Source: Sindora glabra
Lineage: Eukaryota; Streptophyta; Magnoliopsida; Fabales; Fabaceae
DNA length: 64,000 nucleotides
Assembly: GCA_020226215.1 (NCBI GenBank)
Contig: CM035227.1
Location: 7,805,343-7,869,342, forward strand
Direction of reading: 5' to 3'
The notes beneath the pieces are model-generated. The model saw only the letters and a list, made by a program, of their open reading frames with translations, was not told the origin of the DNA and searched no databases. Both the position numbers and the translations under genes were made by a program. This document shows positions 50,275 through 62,500 of this stretch, piece after piece; position 1 is the stretch's first letter; each line of letters starts with the position of its first letter.

Positions 50275-50488
50275 TCAAGAAGATTAAGAATTTCTTATGC
50301 GATATCTTTATAAGTGACCAAATGGAAATGTTAAAATTATTCTAATGAAATAAATGAATTAAAGTTTTAATTTCCACATTTTTTGATAAAATTTGTTTTA
50401 TTTGTATCATAAATTTTATTATAATGATTTACATGTATTTAATTATGTTAATAACAAATTGATAAATTAAATCAATTCCATCCATCTA
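50275..50488. repeat. Continuation of the third unit of the ~450-bp array
   Basis: Resumes the unit at AAGAATTTCTTATG...TTTATAAGTG, then AATGAAATAAATGAATTAAA and GATTTACATGTATTTAATTATG, ending at GATAAATTAAATCAATT. It matches 43750-43945 in unit one, which shows the Copia element interrupted a pre-existing unit. Confidence 0.8.
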
Positions 50489-53000
50489 AATATCTTGTAT
50501 CTCCAACATTTTCCACACTCTCATACATTTAAAAAAAAATTAATAGCTATTTTAACCTTTCAACAAAAATGTCTCTATGATTTGATTTTATCCAGGATTT
50601 GAATACTTATTTAGGAGTGAGAAACTGAAAATGAAAAATAATGTTTAATAATTGTAATTCACATTACAAGGTACTATTGATCTTTTTTCCATATTACTCT
50701 CTTGTTTCTTATGTACAGAGTAGTGTTTTATATTGATCGCAAGACTTATAAACCCATGTTATTTTGTTAATAATGTATATGTTGGAATAATTTTTCAAGT
50801 GCCACGTATTTAATGCACTTTGATCTTAGATTTTCAGCATTTTTTTCTCTTAATACTTGATCTATTTGAAAAGTCATAGTTTAGAGATAAATATAATAAC
50901 TTTAATGAGCAATGTTTGAAACTCTAAAGTTGTATATGTGTGTGTATATACATATTTGAATTTTTTTCTTATCAAATCTCAATTTTTATATAAAATCATG
51001 TAATTTTCAAAATTAAAAATTTGCAATTAATCTATTCATATCATATTTATTTGAAAAAAGGGTCTCGTGCACCGCACAGGGCATTAAATAATAACATTAA
51101 AAAATTTATGTAATCAGTACTATAAAATGATAATATCTACTTTTTTATGGAATTATTATGCTATCATCCGAGCCATAGAGTGACTATTCTAAAATGAATA
51201 TCATTCTAAGTTATATAAAGTTATAATTTCATCTATAAATAATATACAAATAATTGTATTATCTAATGACAAATTAGTTTATGTAAATAGATAAAATTGT
51301 AAATACAAATTATTATTTAGGAAAGAAATTATAATTATATAATTCAAAAACTATTTTATGGGTATACTAATATTTTAGCAGCAAATCTATTAATTTTGTT
51401 CTATATATTTATTTATTCCTTACATTTTTTATACAGCTTTTGTTACTCGTTTAGATAGTTAAGAACAAAATGGAATTATATAGTTGAGTTTTGGCTATCC
51501 TGAAATCTTCAATAAGATCGTTGCGGATAGGATATGTTAACTCTGAAAATCTAATGTATCGGTGTTGAAGAGTTGCGTCTTGGGGATGCAAACCACAGCT
51601 TAGTCGCCAGAAGTTCAAAATCATCTCCTAAAAAATTTGACACAGAACGAGAGCTATGTCAGAATGGATCTAGCTAAATTAATATACCATTCGAGTTTAA
51701 GCATATATTATTTGGCTGGGATTATCCATGAAACTATGGCTCTATTTAGCACAAATGACTAATAAATTAGTTAATAGTTCATAAATTACTGATAATTAAT
51801 AATTAATAAGTTAACTAATTATCTAAAAAATATTATTAAACTAGTTGAAATTATAAAATGATATAAAAAGATATATTAATATAAATAGATATGTAATTAA
51901 AATAATTCATATTTATCTAGAAATTAAATTATATTAACATAATTAAGAAATTCAAAACAAGAATATAATATCTAATATTTTATTAATTATATTTTATGAA
52001 CTTATATATTTATTTACTTACATAATTTTTATTTTATTATTACTTATAAAAAAATATAATTACTTAAAGTATAATTAATTATATTTTATAATATTATTTA
52101 TTTATATATATATATTTTTGTATATTTATAATTTAAAATTAGGATATAATTATGTTAAAAATTAATTTAATTATATTTTATGAAAAAATACTTAGATTTA
52201 TGTTATCAAATGCATAAGTTGTAAATTAATAAAAAGAATAAAGATAGATTTGAAAAATATTTAAAGAGGTAGTAGCTTATATGCTATAAATTACTTCAAG
52301 TAATTTATTAAATTATAACTTATTTTTAAGTTAGTGTGAAATGGAGCCTCTATAATAATTAAAAGATATATATATATTATTTTAATATTATATATAAATA
52401 ACATAATATACAAAAAATTTAATAACATTAAAAATTATTAAGATTCTATAAAAAAAATATGATATTTAAACTGAAATAATTAGTTTCTCATTATTCATTA
52501 CTTGTTAAGTAATTTTAGGTATTATGTACTAGTTATGAAGATATTTTAATATATTTGATAGTTATAAAATAAATCTTTTATTGATAAATAACATATGATC
52601 AAGAAATTTGATGCCAAGTGAGGCGTCCTATATATAAGTTATTCCAAGATTGGAAAAAGTTGGAAATTTTTTCCCAATGAATTTGAAATTTTGTAAAGAA
52701 AATTTATATGTAACCACTAAAATCTAAAATATTTTCATTAAAATTCTTAATAAATTATATTTCATTCTCTTTAAACCTTTTTTTCAAACTTTACTTCTAC
52801 TTTGCTTTACTTGTCAAAAAAATTAAGTTTTTACATATTTAAATTTGGATGAAATAATAAAATATTTAAACCGAGTGATGTAAATTCTTTAAGTTCATAT
52901 GCATTATAAATTTGAAGACAAAATCAAATATTTCAAGTTCAATAATTAGATTAAATAATATATTATTTGAATAAGTTTTTACAAATTTATGTAAATTAAT

Positions 53001-53030
53001 ATTTGAGTTAAGTTCAAACTTAACTCAAAT
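53001..53030. repeat. Hairpin with 13-bp perfect arms and 4-base loop
   Basis: Arms 53001-53013 and 53018-53030 (ATTTGAGTTAAGT and its complement), loop TCAA. Not followed by a T-run or next to a gene. Confidence 0.9.
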
Positions 53031-53406
53031 TATTTATATTTGATGTGTTGGAGTTCCAACTTGTTCATTTTTTTATGAATTCGGATTCCATCTCAGCACA
53101 AAGACATTGGGCTCTAAGGTAGGTTTTCAAAAGAAAATGCAAGTGTTTGGGAGCACAATCTCACGTATTCATGAAGTATCATCTCCACCGTACCTAATGC
53201 TGCCTATGTTTTCAGTAGGCACTTTACTGTTAGGTACGTTTGATTGTGGAGGAAGCGACAGCAAAATCAAATATAGTGGCCATTTATGAAGCAAAATGCA
53301 CCATGATTCCGCCACAGTAACTCTTGTTGCACTGTTTTTTCATCCGTATCAGAGATTTGACAATATTGTGGGTCTCATAATACTTGTTTCACTTTCAAGG
53401 AAGAGA

Positions 53407-53437
<31 letters not shown>

Positions 53438-53439
53438 TG
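53407..53439. repeat. (TA)n microsatellite with one G interruption
   Basis: AT dinucleotides interrupted once by a TG step. Confidence 0.93.
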
Positions 53440-55737
53440 ATTTATGATAACTCTTCAAGCAATATCAGAGTTAAATGGTGATATAATAATAGTGGTTTAC
53501 TTACAAGCGACGAAAATACCAAATAATGAGCAGACAGAAAGAGATAATGTGCGAGAGCAGAAGAAACAAAATATAGATAGAAAGAAAAATCAAACAAGAA
53601 ATAATACGCTCTGTAGAAAATAGTTTCCTTTTTGTGAAATGACTATCTGGCCAAGTGACATGCCCCCAAAAGCCATCGTTCAAAGGACTTGAAAACCCAC
53701 TATCGGAGAGTTGATTAGATTAAGAGTTCACAAATTGCCGACAAGATCTTGTGGAAGAATATTATTCACTGTTAAAACGAGGTGCATTAACTGACACTTT
53801 TAATTTTATTAGCGCATTTGATGTTGTCACTAAAATTCTTCTTTCCTTATATTTTAAGTTCGAATATAAGACTTTACAATATATTAAATGATTCGATATT
53901 TTTATTATCTCAGAACAAAAAAGAGAAGTGCATCGGTAATAACAACGCAAGAGACATCTGATACTCTATTATTCTCATCATTGACGGTCTTCTCTTTTTT
54001 CTTAAATCCAAATTGCTAACGTAAAGCCAGTAAAATTATGCCAAAAATTTTTGTTTTAAATGGTCTCGTGTGTTTCTCTACTTATAAGATTCGATTCTAA
54101 TTTTTATGTGCATATATATTTAGTAATTTGACCTCTATTATTATTTAAAAAAATCCAATAAAATTTTACGGAATAATATATAAATTGTATCATAGATGAA
54201 AACATGAGTATCCCTTTACTTCTCACTTTAGTTGTGTGCCTTTCTATTTGGAATACCTCTGTCGTTTTACTAAAAATCTATCGGCTGTACCTCCTGACTC
54301 TGCAAATTCCTAAAAGAATGCTATCAGTGGTATCCGAATTCATAAAACGACAACATATTTCTATTTCGTTACCCACAAGTATCAATATCTTCTGCTATAT
54401 GTCAACTCCAACTTCTTTCTTAATAATGCTTGTGCTTCCACTACCCTGCAGGTGCTCAAAGCTTATCTTATCATGCAAAAAATCGGTTCATTGCCTAAAA
54501 TACCTGTACAGTTTCATATCACAAAAAATGTAGATGTCTGTTTTCAATTTCCTATAAAAAAAATTCAGTCTTTAATACTTATTCAGTAGAATAAATAATA
54601 TGTGGAGCATATCTCAATCTCAAACTGGCTAGCTAGCGGCCCAGAAATGCCAACTGATGTAAAACAAAGCATATTATTATTATTTTCTGAAAATATATAA
54701 AATTAAGATTCCCAGCCCACTAAACTAGCCAGACAAATTTCTACTTGCTAGCATTTGTCTATAAAATTCTAAACTTTTCCTAAATTCCAATTTAAAATTC
54801 TAAAACTTTCTTCTAAACTCCAAACTGCCTTAATCACACATTCTCTGCTAGAGGACAAAAGGACAATGGGTGGAGAAGAAGATATCATGGAGGGAACAAC
54901 AAGCTGGTCCATTTGGAGAGGCAACTAACATGATGGTTTAGTTGTCACACAGTGTCATGCAGATAGCAAGTAGGGCTAATTAATGAGGCACTTCCTCAAT
55001 AGAAAATCCCATCAAAACAAAGACATACCCAACAAGGTCGGATCTAAGGAACATCAGCAGCAGCAACAATAGTTTTCCAGACAATGGGTGTGTCAAGAAT
55101 AGGACAAACACAGTTCCTCCCTCTCATTATCTATCCCACTATCTATCAGATTACTAATTTTTGCTTCTTGCGTTGTCTGTACCATTATCTGTTGGTGGGT
55201 CTGGTGGGAGATTTAGATCATGAGATATTGGGGGGCAAAGATAATCCCAATCTTGATTTTGGTTTTGGAATTTTGAGGAAAAGGCCAGCCTCATTGTGCT
55301 AATATCCGAAGTATGTTTTGGTAGTCTGGGAAACAAGAACATGTTGCTTTCAACTCAGATTATGTTCATTCATTCATTGCAATGAACAAAGGTGAACATA
55401 TTAGATATCGTATTGCTCAAATTTTGGAACTATACCCTGCAATCATTCAATAAGAACAATGAAAACCCATAGCCTATAGGACCTTGCCTAGGGCGCTTGC
55501 ATTATTTGCTTTCTTTCTTCTTTTCTTCCTTTTTGTCCTTCCTTTTTCTTCTTTTTCTTTTCAAACTCCGCAATTCAAGTATGCCTAGGAAGAGTGGTAA
55601 ATGGACACCTTTCCCTTCCTCTATTATAAATGGAAATGTTATAAACCTAGAGTTGTGAAGATCATATGATTAAACAGTTGGTTTTAAGCTTCAGTGATAT
55701 ACTGCAATTTACCTACTTTCTATATTAATCACCTGCT

Positions 55738-55972
55738 TGTTACAGGAAAAGGAATATTTAAGAGAGAACCCAATTTTTCTTTATTGAAAATTCTAAGTAT
55801 AGGGAGGTATTTATAGATATAAAAGATAGTTCAAGAGACATGTTTATTTAATAAATCATAGAAAGAGACATATTTTAGAAAGACTCCTGGACTTCATAAT
55901 TAATAATGAATTATTAATGATAACTCTTATTCAAAGATATACGCAAAAATTACAAAATTATAATTTCTAAAA
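55738..55972 (-). repeat. 3' LTR of the gag-only element
   Basis: 235 bases. Shorter than the 5' LTR by a deletion in its first half (minus-strand sense). Confidence 0.78.
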
Positions 55973-56509
55973 CTCCGTCTTAATTTTGAAATTTCTTCAC
56001 TTGTAGACTTTATCTCATCCATAATTTTTGAACTTCAAGGGCACTTCTAAAAATTCTGCATTGTACTCTTAACAATAAGATTAACAATCTTCCCATAATC
56101 AGCTTCATCATTTTTTATGAGACTTTTAGCATTAGCACTAGTTTTGCACCTTTTAACATTCCTTTTAACTTTCTTTTTCATCTTGAACATTGCTTTAACT
56201 CAATTAGCATGATGACCCCCATTGATACTTCCTTTTTTTTTCTTTCTCTCTCTTTTTAACTTTGATCTCTTTATCTATTATTTGTCTCCACAAACTTTCC
56301 CTCACATTTTCTTCTAATTTTAATTGCATGTTCTCCTTAGCAAAATTGAATGAATCATTATTATCAATAACTTCAATTGCATAAAATTTATCAAATTATT
56401 GTCACTTGTCTAGGCCATTCACTTGAAATCCTTTCAAAGATAACTAACACTTTGTGTATTGGAGTTGAGAAAAACAATAGTCTTTTCTTCTACAATTACT
56501 ATGGTTTTC

Positions 56510-57110
56510 CTAAATCTCTTGGTGATCTTCTTGAACCCTTAAATTTAAATTAGCTTTTTCAACCTTAATGTCTTTTATGAAAAGTATAATCTCCACCTTT
56601 TCATCTTCAAAAACCATAGGCAAATCATATGCTATCTCATTTTGAATTGTTTCTCTATTATTTTCTCCAAAATGACAATGCAAGGCATTAATTATTTCTT
56701 TCACATCGGCCACAACAACATTTACTTCGTTTTTAAAAGGATAAGATAAATCATAATTTGTCTCTTCTTGGATTCTTCGATTTGGTTTTTCATACTCAAC
56801 ATTTTTCTTAAGTGGTATGATCTTCTTACCCTCTTTAATAACATAAGACAAATCTTGAATCATCTTTTCTATAAATTCTGAATCCTGTTGTTCCTTTCAA
56901 CCTCTAGATCTTTTCTTACAAAAGTTAGAGCTTCTTCCTCTTAATCTATAGGAGATAGATCACACACTCTCTCTTCTTAGAATTTACAAGTTCAGTTTGA
57001 TTTTTCAACCTTAGCATCTCTTTTTATAGGTGATGCGATATCTTCTTTCTCTTTTTGAACTTCACAACTCAAGCTTGCTTTTTCAATAAATTTAATATAA
57101 TTTTGTTGAA
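56510..57110 (-). pseudogene. Post-gag repetitive reading frame in the gag-only LTR element
   Basis: Downstream of the zinc knuckle the minus strand encodes a hydrophilic, acidic/basic protein. The longest open part is 117 codons (56863-56510). A loose unit of about 35-45 residues recurs: DLS/DLP, then several residues with E/D, then a segment like DVK(E/V)-E-K-x-N, then RIQEE/RVQED. At least four imperfect units can be traced between about 57075 and 56510, the upstream ones broken by stops. No known pol domain. It may be a lineage-specific addition carried by the element or captured host sequence. Confidence 0.5.
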
Positions 57111-57715
57111 TTTCTCATGATTTTTCCTTCTTCTTTCTCTTCAATATTACTAGTAGCATTATGACATTTCCAAGAATAATGACCAAGTTTATGACAATTA
57201 TAACATTCAACTTTAGATTTATTATATCCCCTTTTAATTAGATTTTGATAGATGTCATATACTTTTCCTCTTGCTCTTCTACGACCTCTAGGTGACGAAT
57301 GACTTCTTTCTTCTTAGTTTGTTCCTTTTTCTCTTCTTTTTTGCCTTTTCTCTCAATATTTGGGAAAGCCTTTCTAACCTCTCCCAAGCTTCTTTTGATT
57401 GCACCCATTATGATCATATGCATTTCATCATCCACACCTTGAAGGATAATTATGAAGGCTAATTTGTTCCTTTGCTTCTCTTATGCCAAAGCATCCTTCT
57501 CCTTTTAAAATAGCAAGGCCTCATCATGTAGTAAAGAGTAATTGCTCTCTATACTCTTCTAAACACCTTGTACTTTTTGCAATACCTTCATTTGAATACA
57601 CCATTAATCAAAATTTTTGCCCATAAAAAATGGAATTCTATTTATCTCTCCACACTATCAAACTAAGCTCTACACTTCACTACAACACTTTAAAATCAAG
57701 CTTTAATGCCACTTT

Positions 57716-58092
57716 ATTGGAAGAAGAGAAATATCTAAGAACTCAAATTTGCTTCATTAATGAAAATGCTAAATAAAATAGAGTATTTATAAAAACAAAG
57801 AGACACATTTTAGAAATACTCTTAGATTTCACTTCATAATTGATGAATTATTAATGGTGACTCTTAGACTTTGTGAAAATTCAATGAGATAAATACTATG
57901 AGAACCTCTATTTTTTAAGAAGTTGAGTGTTTCTATTATTGAATTGTATTTAATGCATTGAGATTTATGTTTTTAATTTTAATTCACTTGTTTTCATATT
58001 TGAAAAAAAATAATCCAATAATAAAATGCTTGACCCCTTAGGAGTTGAAGCTCTTTAAAACATTACCCACTACAAAATTACTATTTCCAACA
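57716..58092 (-). repeat. 5' LTR of the gag-only element
   Basis: 377 bases. It aligns with 55738-55972 over both ends and the middle segment containing ATAATTxATGAATTATTAATGxTxACTCTTA on the plus strand. Confidence 0.8.
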
Positions 58093-59552
58093 ATGTTGGG
58101 TTTATGATTATAAAAAATCGTGTGGATGGATAAAAATATAACTAGACATTTGTTTAAATGAGGTTCTTATATCATCAAATTAGGAAATTATCAATTTTGC
58201 ATATGGTATCTTTAAGAAATAAGAATGTAGATAACGAAATTGTCTAGCAAGAGAATGAATAGAGTAACATTTATCTACTACCTAAAATTTTTGTGATCCA
58301 AATTTTGTAAATAGAATTACAAACACTTATTACATAAAAAAATTCAAAATAATTGAGAACATGTTTGAAGCCTCAACTTAGTCATTTGAGACTTAGGTAT
58401 AACATATAAACACTAAAGTTGGGTTTATTCCATCCAAAAGCCTTTTTTTATAGAAATTACCATTTGCATATATATATATATATATATATATATTAATGGT
58501 TTAAAAAAATAGTACTTAGAGATATAGTAGTTGAAAAAAGCAAATTCTTTTTTGAAATAGAATAAATTACTTTCATTAAACTCTTTCTATTAAACATTGA
58601 GGAAATAAAGTTACGAGTTTTTGGTTTAATTGATATTTGATATTCTTAAAAGATTTTAAAATTTGATCTTTGATCATTGCCTGTATGCATCTAATTGTAT
58701 AATTATTCCCACCATTAACAATAAGAAAATAAAACACTTTCCCGCCCCTTAACCTTGTTTAGGGCCAACGTGCTGATATAGTGTCTTCCTCCTCCTTAAT
58801 CACACGCTCGATTCCCACATATGGCCGTCCGAAGGCAGTCATTGGTTTGTTTTATGTTATGGAAAGCTGACCACCACCAACAGGAGGATTCTATTTTCCA
58901 TTACCAAGTTCCTTTTTTAGCTTTCATCTTTCTACACATTCCCACCTTGTTATGTCTTCAAATATGCATTACCACCAAAATTGCTTTTCCTCTATATATA
59001 AGTTCCCTGTACGCCTAAAAATCTCAGGCTTGGGGTCATTTCCAGCCAATTCTTTGCCATCAGTGTAAATTCTAGCACCGTTTGTGTTGCATGTACTGTA
59101 TATTTTAGGTTAATTCTGTTGACATGACAAGAAAAAAACGCCAGGATAAGAGGAATATGATCTTCCATAAAGATACAATAATGTAATCTATGGAATGTGG
59201 GGTAAGCATAAACCTCTTTCTTTCCCATTATACTTCACATTTGGCTTAAAGGCAGAGGGAACTCAAATCTGCTCATTCAGTGCTGGAGTTTGATGATGAA
59301 AAACCCAAGCACAGAGGTCACTTCTTAGAGATCGTAATATCAAACCAGTTTCTCATTCTATGATTTCGACAAACTCTTGGGAAATATCAGCTGCTTTTGC
59401 GGAAAAATACTATTGATACAATAAAGATTTGCGTATCTTTCTACTAATATAATGCGCATCAAACTGAAACTAGAGTGAATTGAAGCTATAATCAGAGAAT
59501 TGATACAAGAGTCAACCTAAAACTCGGCGGTACACCTGTTGCGTATGCAAGA
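58093..59552. other. Spacer with (TA)n tract, no gene seen
   Basis: (TA)n at 58469-58493. The stretch 58740-59290 is less AT-rich and contains open frames on both strands without known domains. The last part is the 3' flank of the phosphoglucomutase copy. Confidence 0.5.
58469..58493. repeat. (TA)n microsatellite
   Basis: Uninterrupted TA dinucleotides. Confidence 0.93.
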
Positions 59553-62500
59553 TTATGTGATGACTGTAGGCTTCTCCCTCCCTGTGAATTCCTTTAGCTT
59601 TGACACAGACAATGCCAAATCTAAACACAAGAAGTTAAATAGTTAAATTAATAGAAGAGAAGTTTTGTAATAGTTGATTATTTTAATTTTCTTGGTAAAT
59701 AAAAATAATCTATTAATGGTTTTAAGGCAGCCTGGGCATCCTCATTGTGTTTAGAGACATCTGCTTCAAATTGTTCGATGTAAACTCTGATGGTTGCACC
59801 TGCAGAACCAGTTCCCTGCATCACACGGAAGGAAATATCTTGAACTAAATTCTGAGTGAATCACTTTCTTAAAAGCAGGAGAAAAGAACGGATGGCCCAT
59901 ACTGATAAACGATATATAATCCTTGATTTATCTGTGAAAACAAACATAACACCCTGTTTTGATACCACACTCCCATCAATCTGCACAATTAATTAAGCTC
60001 TGAATCAAAATTGTCCAAGGAAAATAGAATCAAGAAAGAAAAAAGGGAACATGATAAATTTGTATGCAGTATAAAAACTTACAGGATCAGTATATGCTAA
60101 ATCTTCTACAGATTTCAAGACATGACTCCCTATGAAAGCAAACCTTCCAGAATTTAGATACATTCATGAGAGGACCACAATTTCTTAAGAGCAAATCACC
60201 ATCACAGCTTACCATGCACATCACCAGGCTTGCTTTTAGAGACAGTCTCTCGCAGGTATTTGATCATCTTGTTGGCACCTTCAGATTCGCATTCCTGATC
60301 AAGGACTTTGATTAGCTAATAAAATGAACCATCAAACACTCATAACTTAAATAAGGTTCCAAAACTAAAACTGAAAGACCAAAAACATGTGACTTACATC
60401 GAAGCTATGATGCTTACCTTGTAATCATATCTTGCAAAGAAATTTCTTCCGTAAGTTGTCCAATGCTCCTTCACGATATTGACTAGAGAGACTAGCTTCT
60501 CTCCTGGTCTCTTGTCTTTCTTGCGCTGTGCAATAATCGACAGGCAACTTAATACAGCCCTGTAATTTAAAACCCTCCCTTTAAATCAGACCGGTAATTA
60601 ACAAAAATGGAAGGCAAACCAAGGCATGTTACTGGAGAAATTATTGCAAAGGGTGTAAATAAGAGGTCCAAGACTGGAGAAGTGCCTGATAGGATACCCT
60701 GGACATTGATATTACATGATACCCTGAAGCTAAATAGCGTTTTGATCATTTTTGTATGATGAAGTAGATATGATTCAAAAGCTAAGGCAAGCAAGCAATG
60801 AATCGAATGATATTCAAGGCCCTAGTCATTAATAAAGCAAGATTCAATTATAAGTATGCCAAATAAGATATTCCAATAGCGATTGAGACAGAATGTCAAA
60901 AAGGCTATGTAGCGAAAGTGTGGAAAATTGGAAATAATGGTCTTCACTCTTCAGTAACTAGGGATAAGAGAGAATTCTTATCATAGATACAGCATTTATT
61001 TTCCAAAAGCATATAAGTGGGACATTTACCAGATGCCATCCTTCTCACGTATGTGATCAGAACCAGTTCCAAAACTTTCTTCCCCACAAATCGATAACTT
61101 CCTAGCATCCATGAGATCACAAAAAATTTCCAACCATTTGGGACCTGAACCCAAAAGGTCCATCCTTTGTGATTGAAATTATGTCCACATACATGAGAAA
61201 CCAACACCCCCTAAAATCTGTCAAGAAATTTACAAATTTCAGAAAAACAAAATCTTGCCTCAAAGAAGGGAGGGTTCAGTTTTTCAGCAACACGATCTAC
61301 TGCACCACTTGTTGGCATTGACCGAGCAAGACCCTGCAATTAGAACAGAGATCAGTCGACTTTGACTTTTGGAAAGACGGATAGCATATAACAGAGTATG
61401 CCTGATATTTCTACCTTAATGCCATTCTTGAAGTATTAAATAGCTTCTGGTGCATTCGCTGCAATGACTGCAAGAGAATCTGAAGGAGTAACAAAGAAAT
61501 TTCTTCCTAAAATCATGTTCCTATCCCCATCACATGAAAAAAGATGAAAAGAAATGAACATTATTAAATATACAGACAAAACATTGTTTCGCTTGCATAT
61601 TCCCACTCCGTCTTTTGCTATAATATGATACAAAATGGTAAAGTGGCTTTCTCTTGGAAAAAACAAACAAAAAAGCCTCAGCCTATTAAAGGATATTGCA
61701 GAATTTGAGATAACAGATTCTATTATTTACTGTGATGTTCTCTTAGAATATAAAATCATCTTTGGTACCTCAAGATAAATACTGGAATCACACTGGTGCA
61801 TGTCCAAAAAAGTCACAAATCAAGCTCAAGCTAGAGGAATTTAAAAAGCACAAGTAGAACCTAAGAACAAAGAACTGCTTGCTGTCTTGATCTCACATAC
61901 CATCACTGGCAGCTCCAAAATCAGTTGTGTTTCCATCAAACATAATGTTGACAAGATCCTTGGCACATCTGTTTATGGAATAGACATATCAATAAGAACC
62001 TATCCCATGGGTTGATGAAAATTAATACCAAATAAAGCACCATACTTGCTTATGATTAGGATCCGGATGCCCATGTCCAAAATCTTGCAAGGGGATGCCA
62101 TTTAAAACTGAATCCTACATGACATACTTCCTTTCTAATTAACAATTTTCAATAGTGATAAGTTTAGATAACCTCCCAAAAAATTCCAGAAGAGTAACGT
62201 ACCAGACCGGCACCTAGTTTATCAACAAAGATGGGTTTTGCATATGCACCAGTAACTGCAAGCAGGGCGTCAAATATAAACCTAAATCATCAAAAATATT
62301 AAAATAAAATTCAAGACCACGCAATGTTAAGCATATCTCCTGAAATTAATATCAAGCTGCACCAATGAGTTTGGGATATGCCCACACCATAAGAAAAACA
62401 ACACTAATTTTTATTTTTTCAGAGGTTATAGTTATACAGCATACTCCCTTACTACTGTAGCAACAGAAAAATTTAGAGGACCAGAGCTCAATGCCTTACA

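Larger units (their letters stand above)
50489..55737. other. Spacer, no gene seen
   Basis: AT-rich DNA with (TA)n at 53407-53439 and a short hairpin at 53001-53030. More complex DNA at 51480-51760, 53070-53300 and 54990-55340 shows no known domain. The 109-residue hydrophobic plus-strand frame at 54204-54533 has no recognisable family and coding-poor composition. Confidence 0.5.
55738..58092 (-). mobile_element. Gag-only, non-autonomous LTR retrotransposon (TR-GAG-like, Copia lineage)
   Basis: 2,355 bases, minus orientation. The 5' LTR is 57716-58092, starting TGTTGGAAATAGTAATTTTG and ending TTCCAATA. The 3' LTR is 55738-55972 and starts TTTTAGAAATTATAATTTTG; it lacks about 140 internal bases. 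A primer-binding site TGGCATTAAAGC (minus strand, 57714-57703) follows the 5' LTR, and a purine tract AAGACGGAG precedes the 3' LTR. Gag remnants: a QGVDDEMHMIIMGA segment, a frameshifted SKEAWERLERLSQ (Copia gag), and a CCHC zinc knuckle CYNCHKLGHYSWKC at 57205-57164. The remaining 1.2 kb encodes hydrophilic repeats and no protease, integrase or reverse transcriptase. Target-site duplication not convincing. Confidence 0.8.

Noticed and set aside
53142..53165. AAGTGTTTGGGAG stretch resembling miR395
   Set aside because: The match is only to the core and no star arm or stable fold-back is present around it.
54204..54533. 109-codon hydrophobic plus-strand frame as a membrane protein gene
   Set aside because: No recognisable family, no promoter context, and the hydrophobicity can be explained by T-rich composition.
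61436..61666. Phosphoglucomutase as an active gene with a short ORF ending at 61436
   Set aside because: The stop lies inside a conserved exon in the family frame (after AANAPEAI), and the exon also lacks an AG acceptor. Together with a downstream frameshift this marks a pseudogene.
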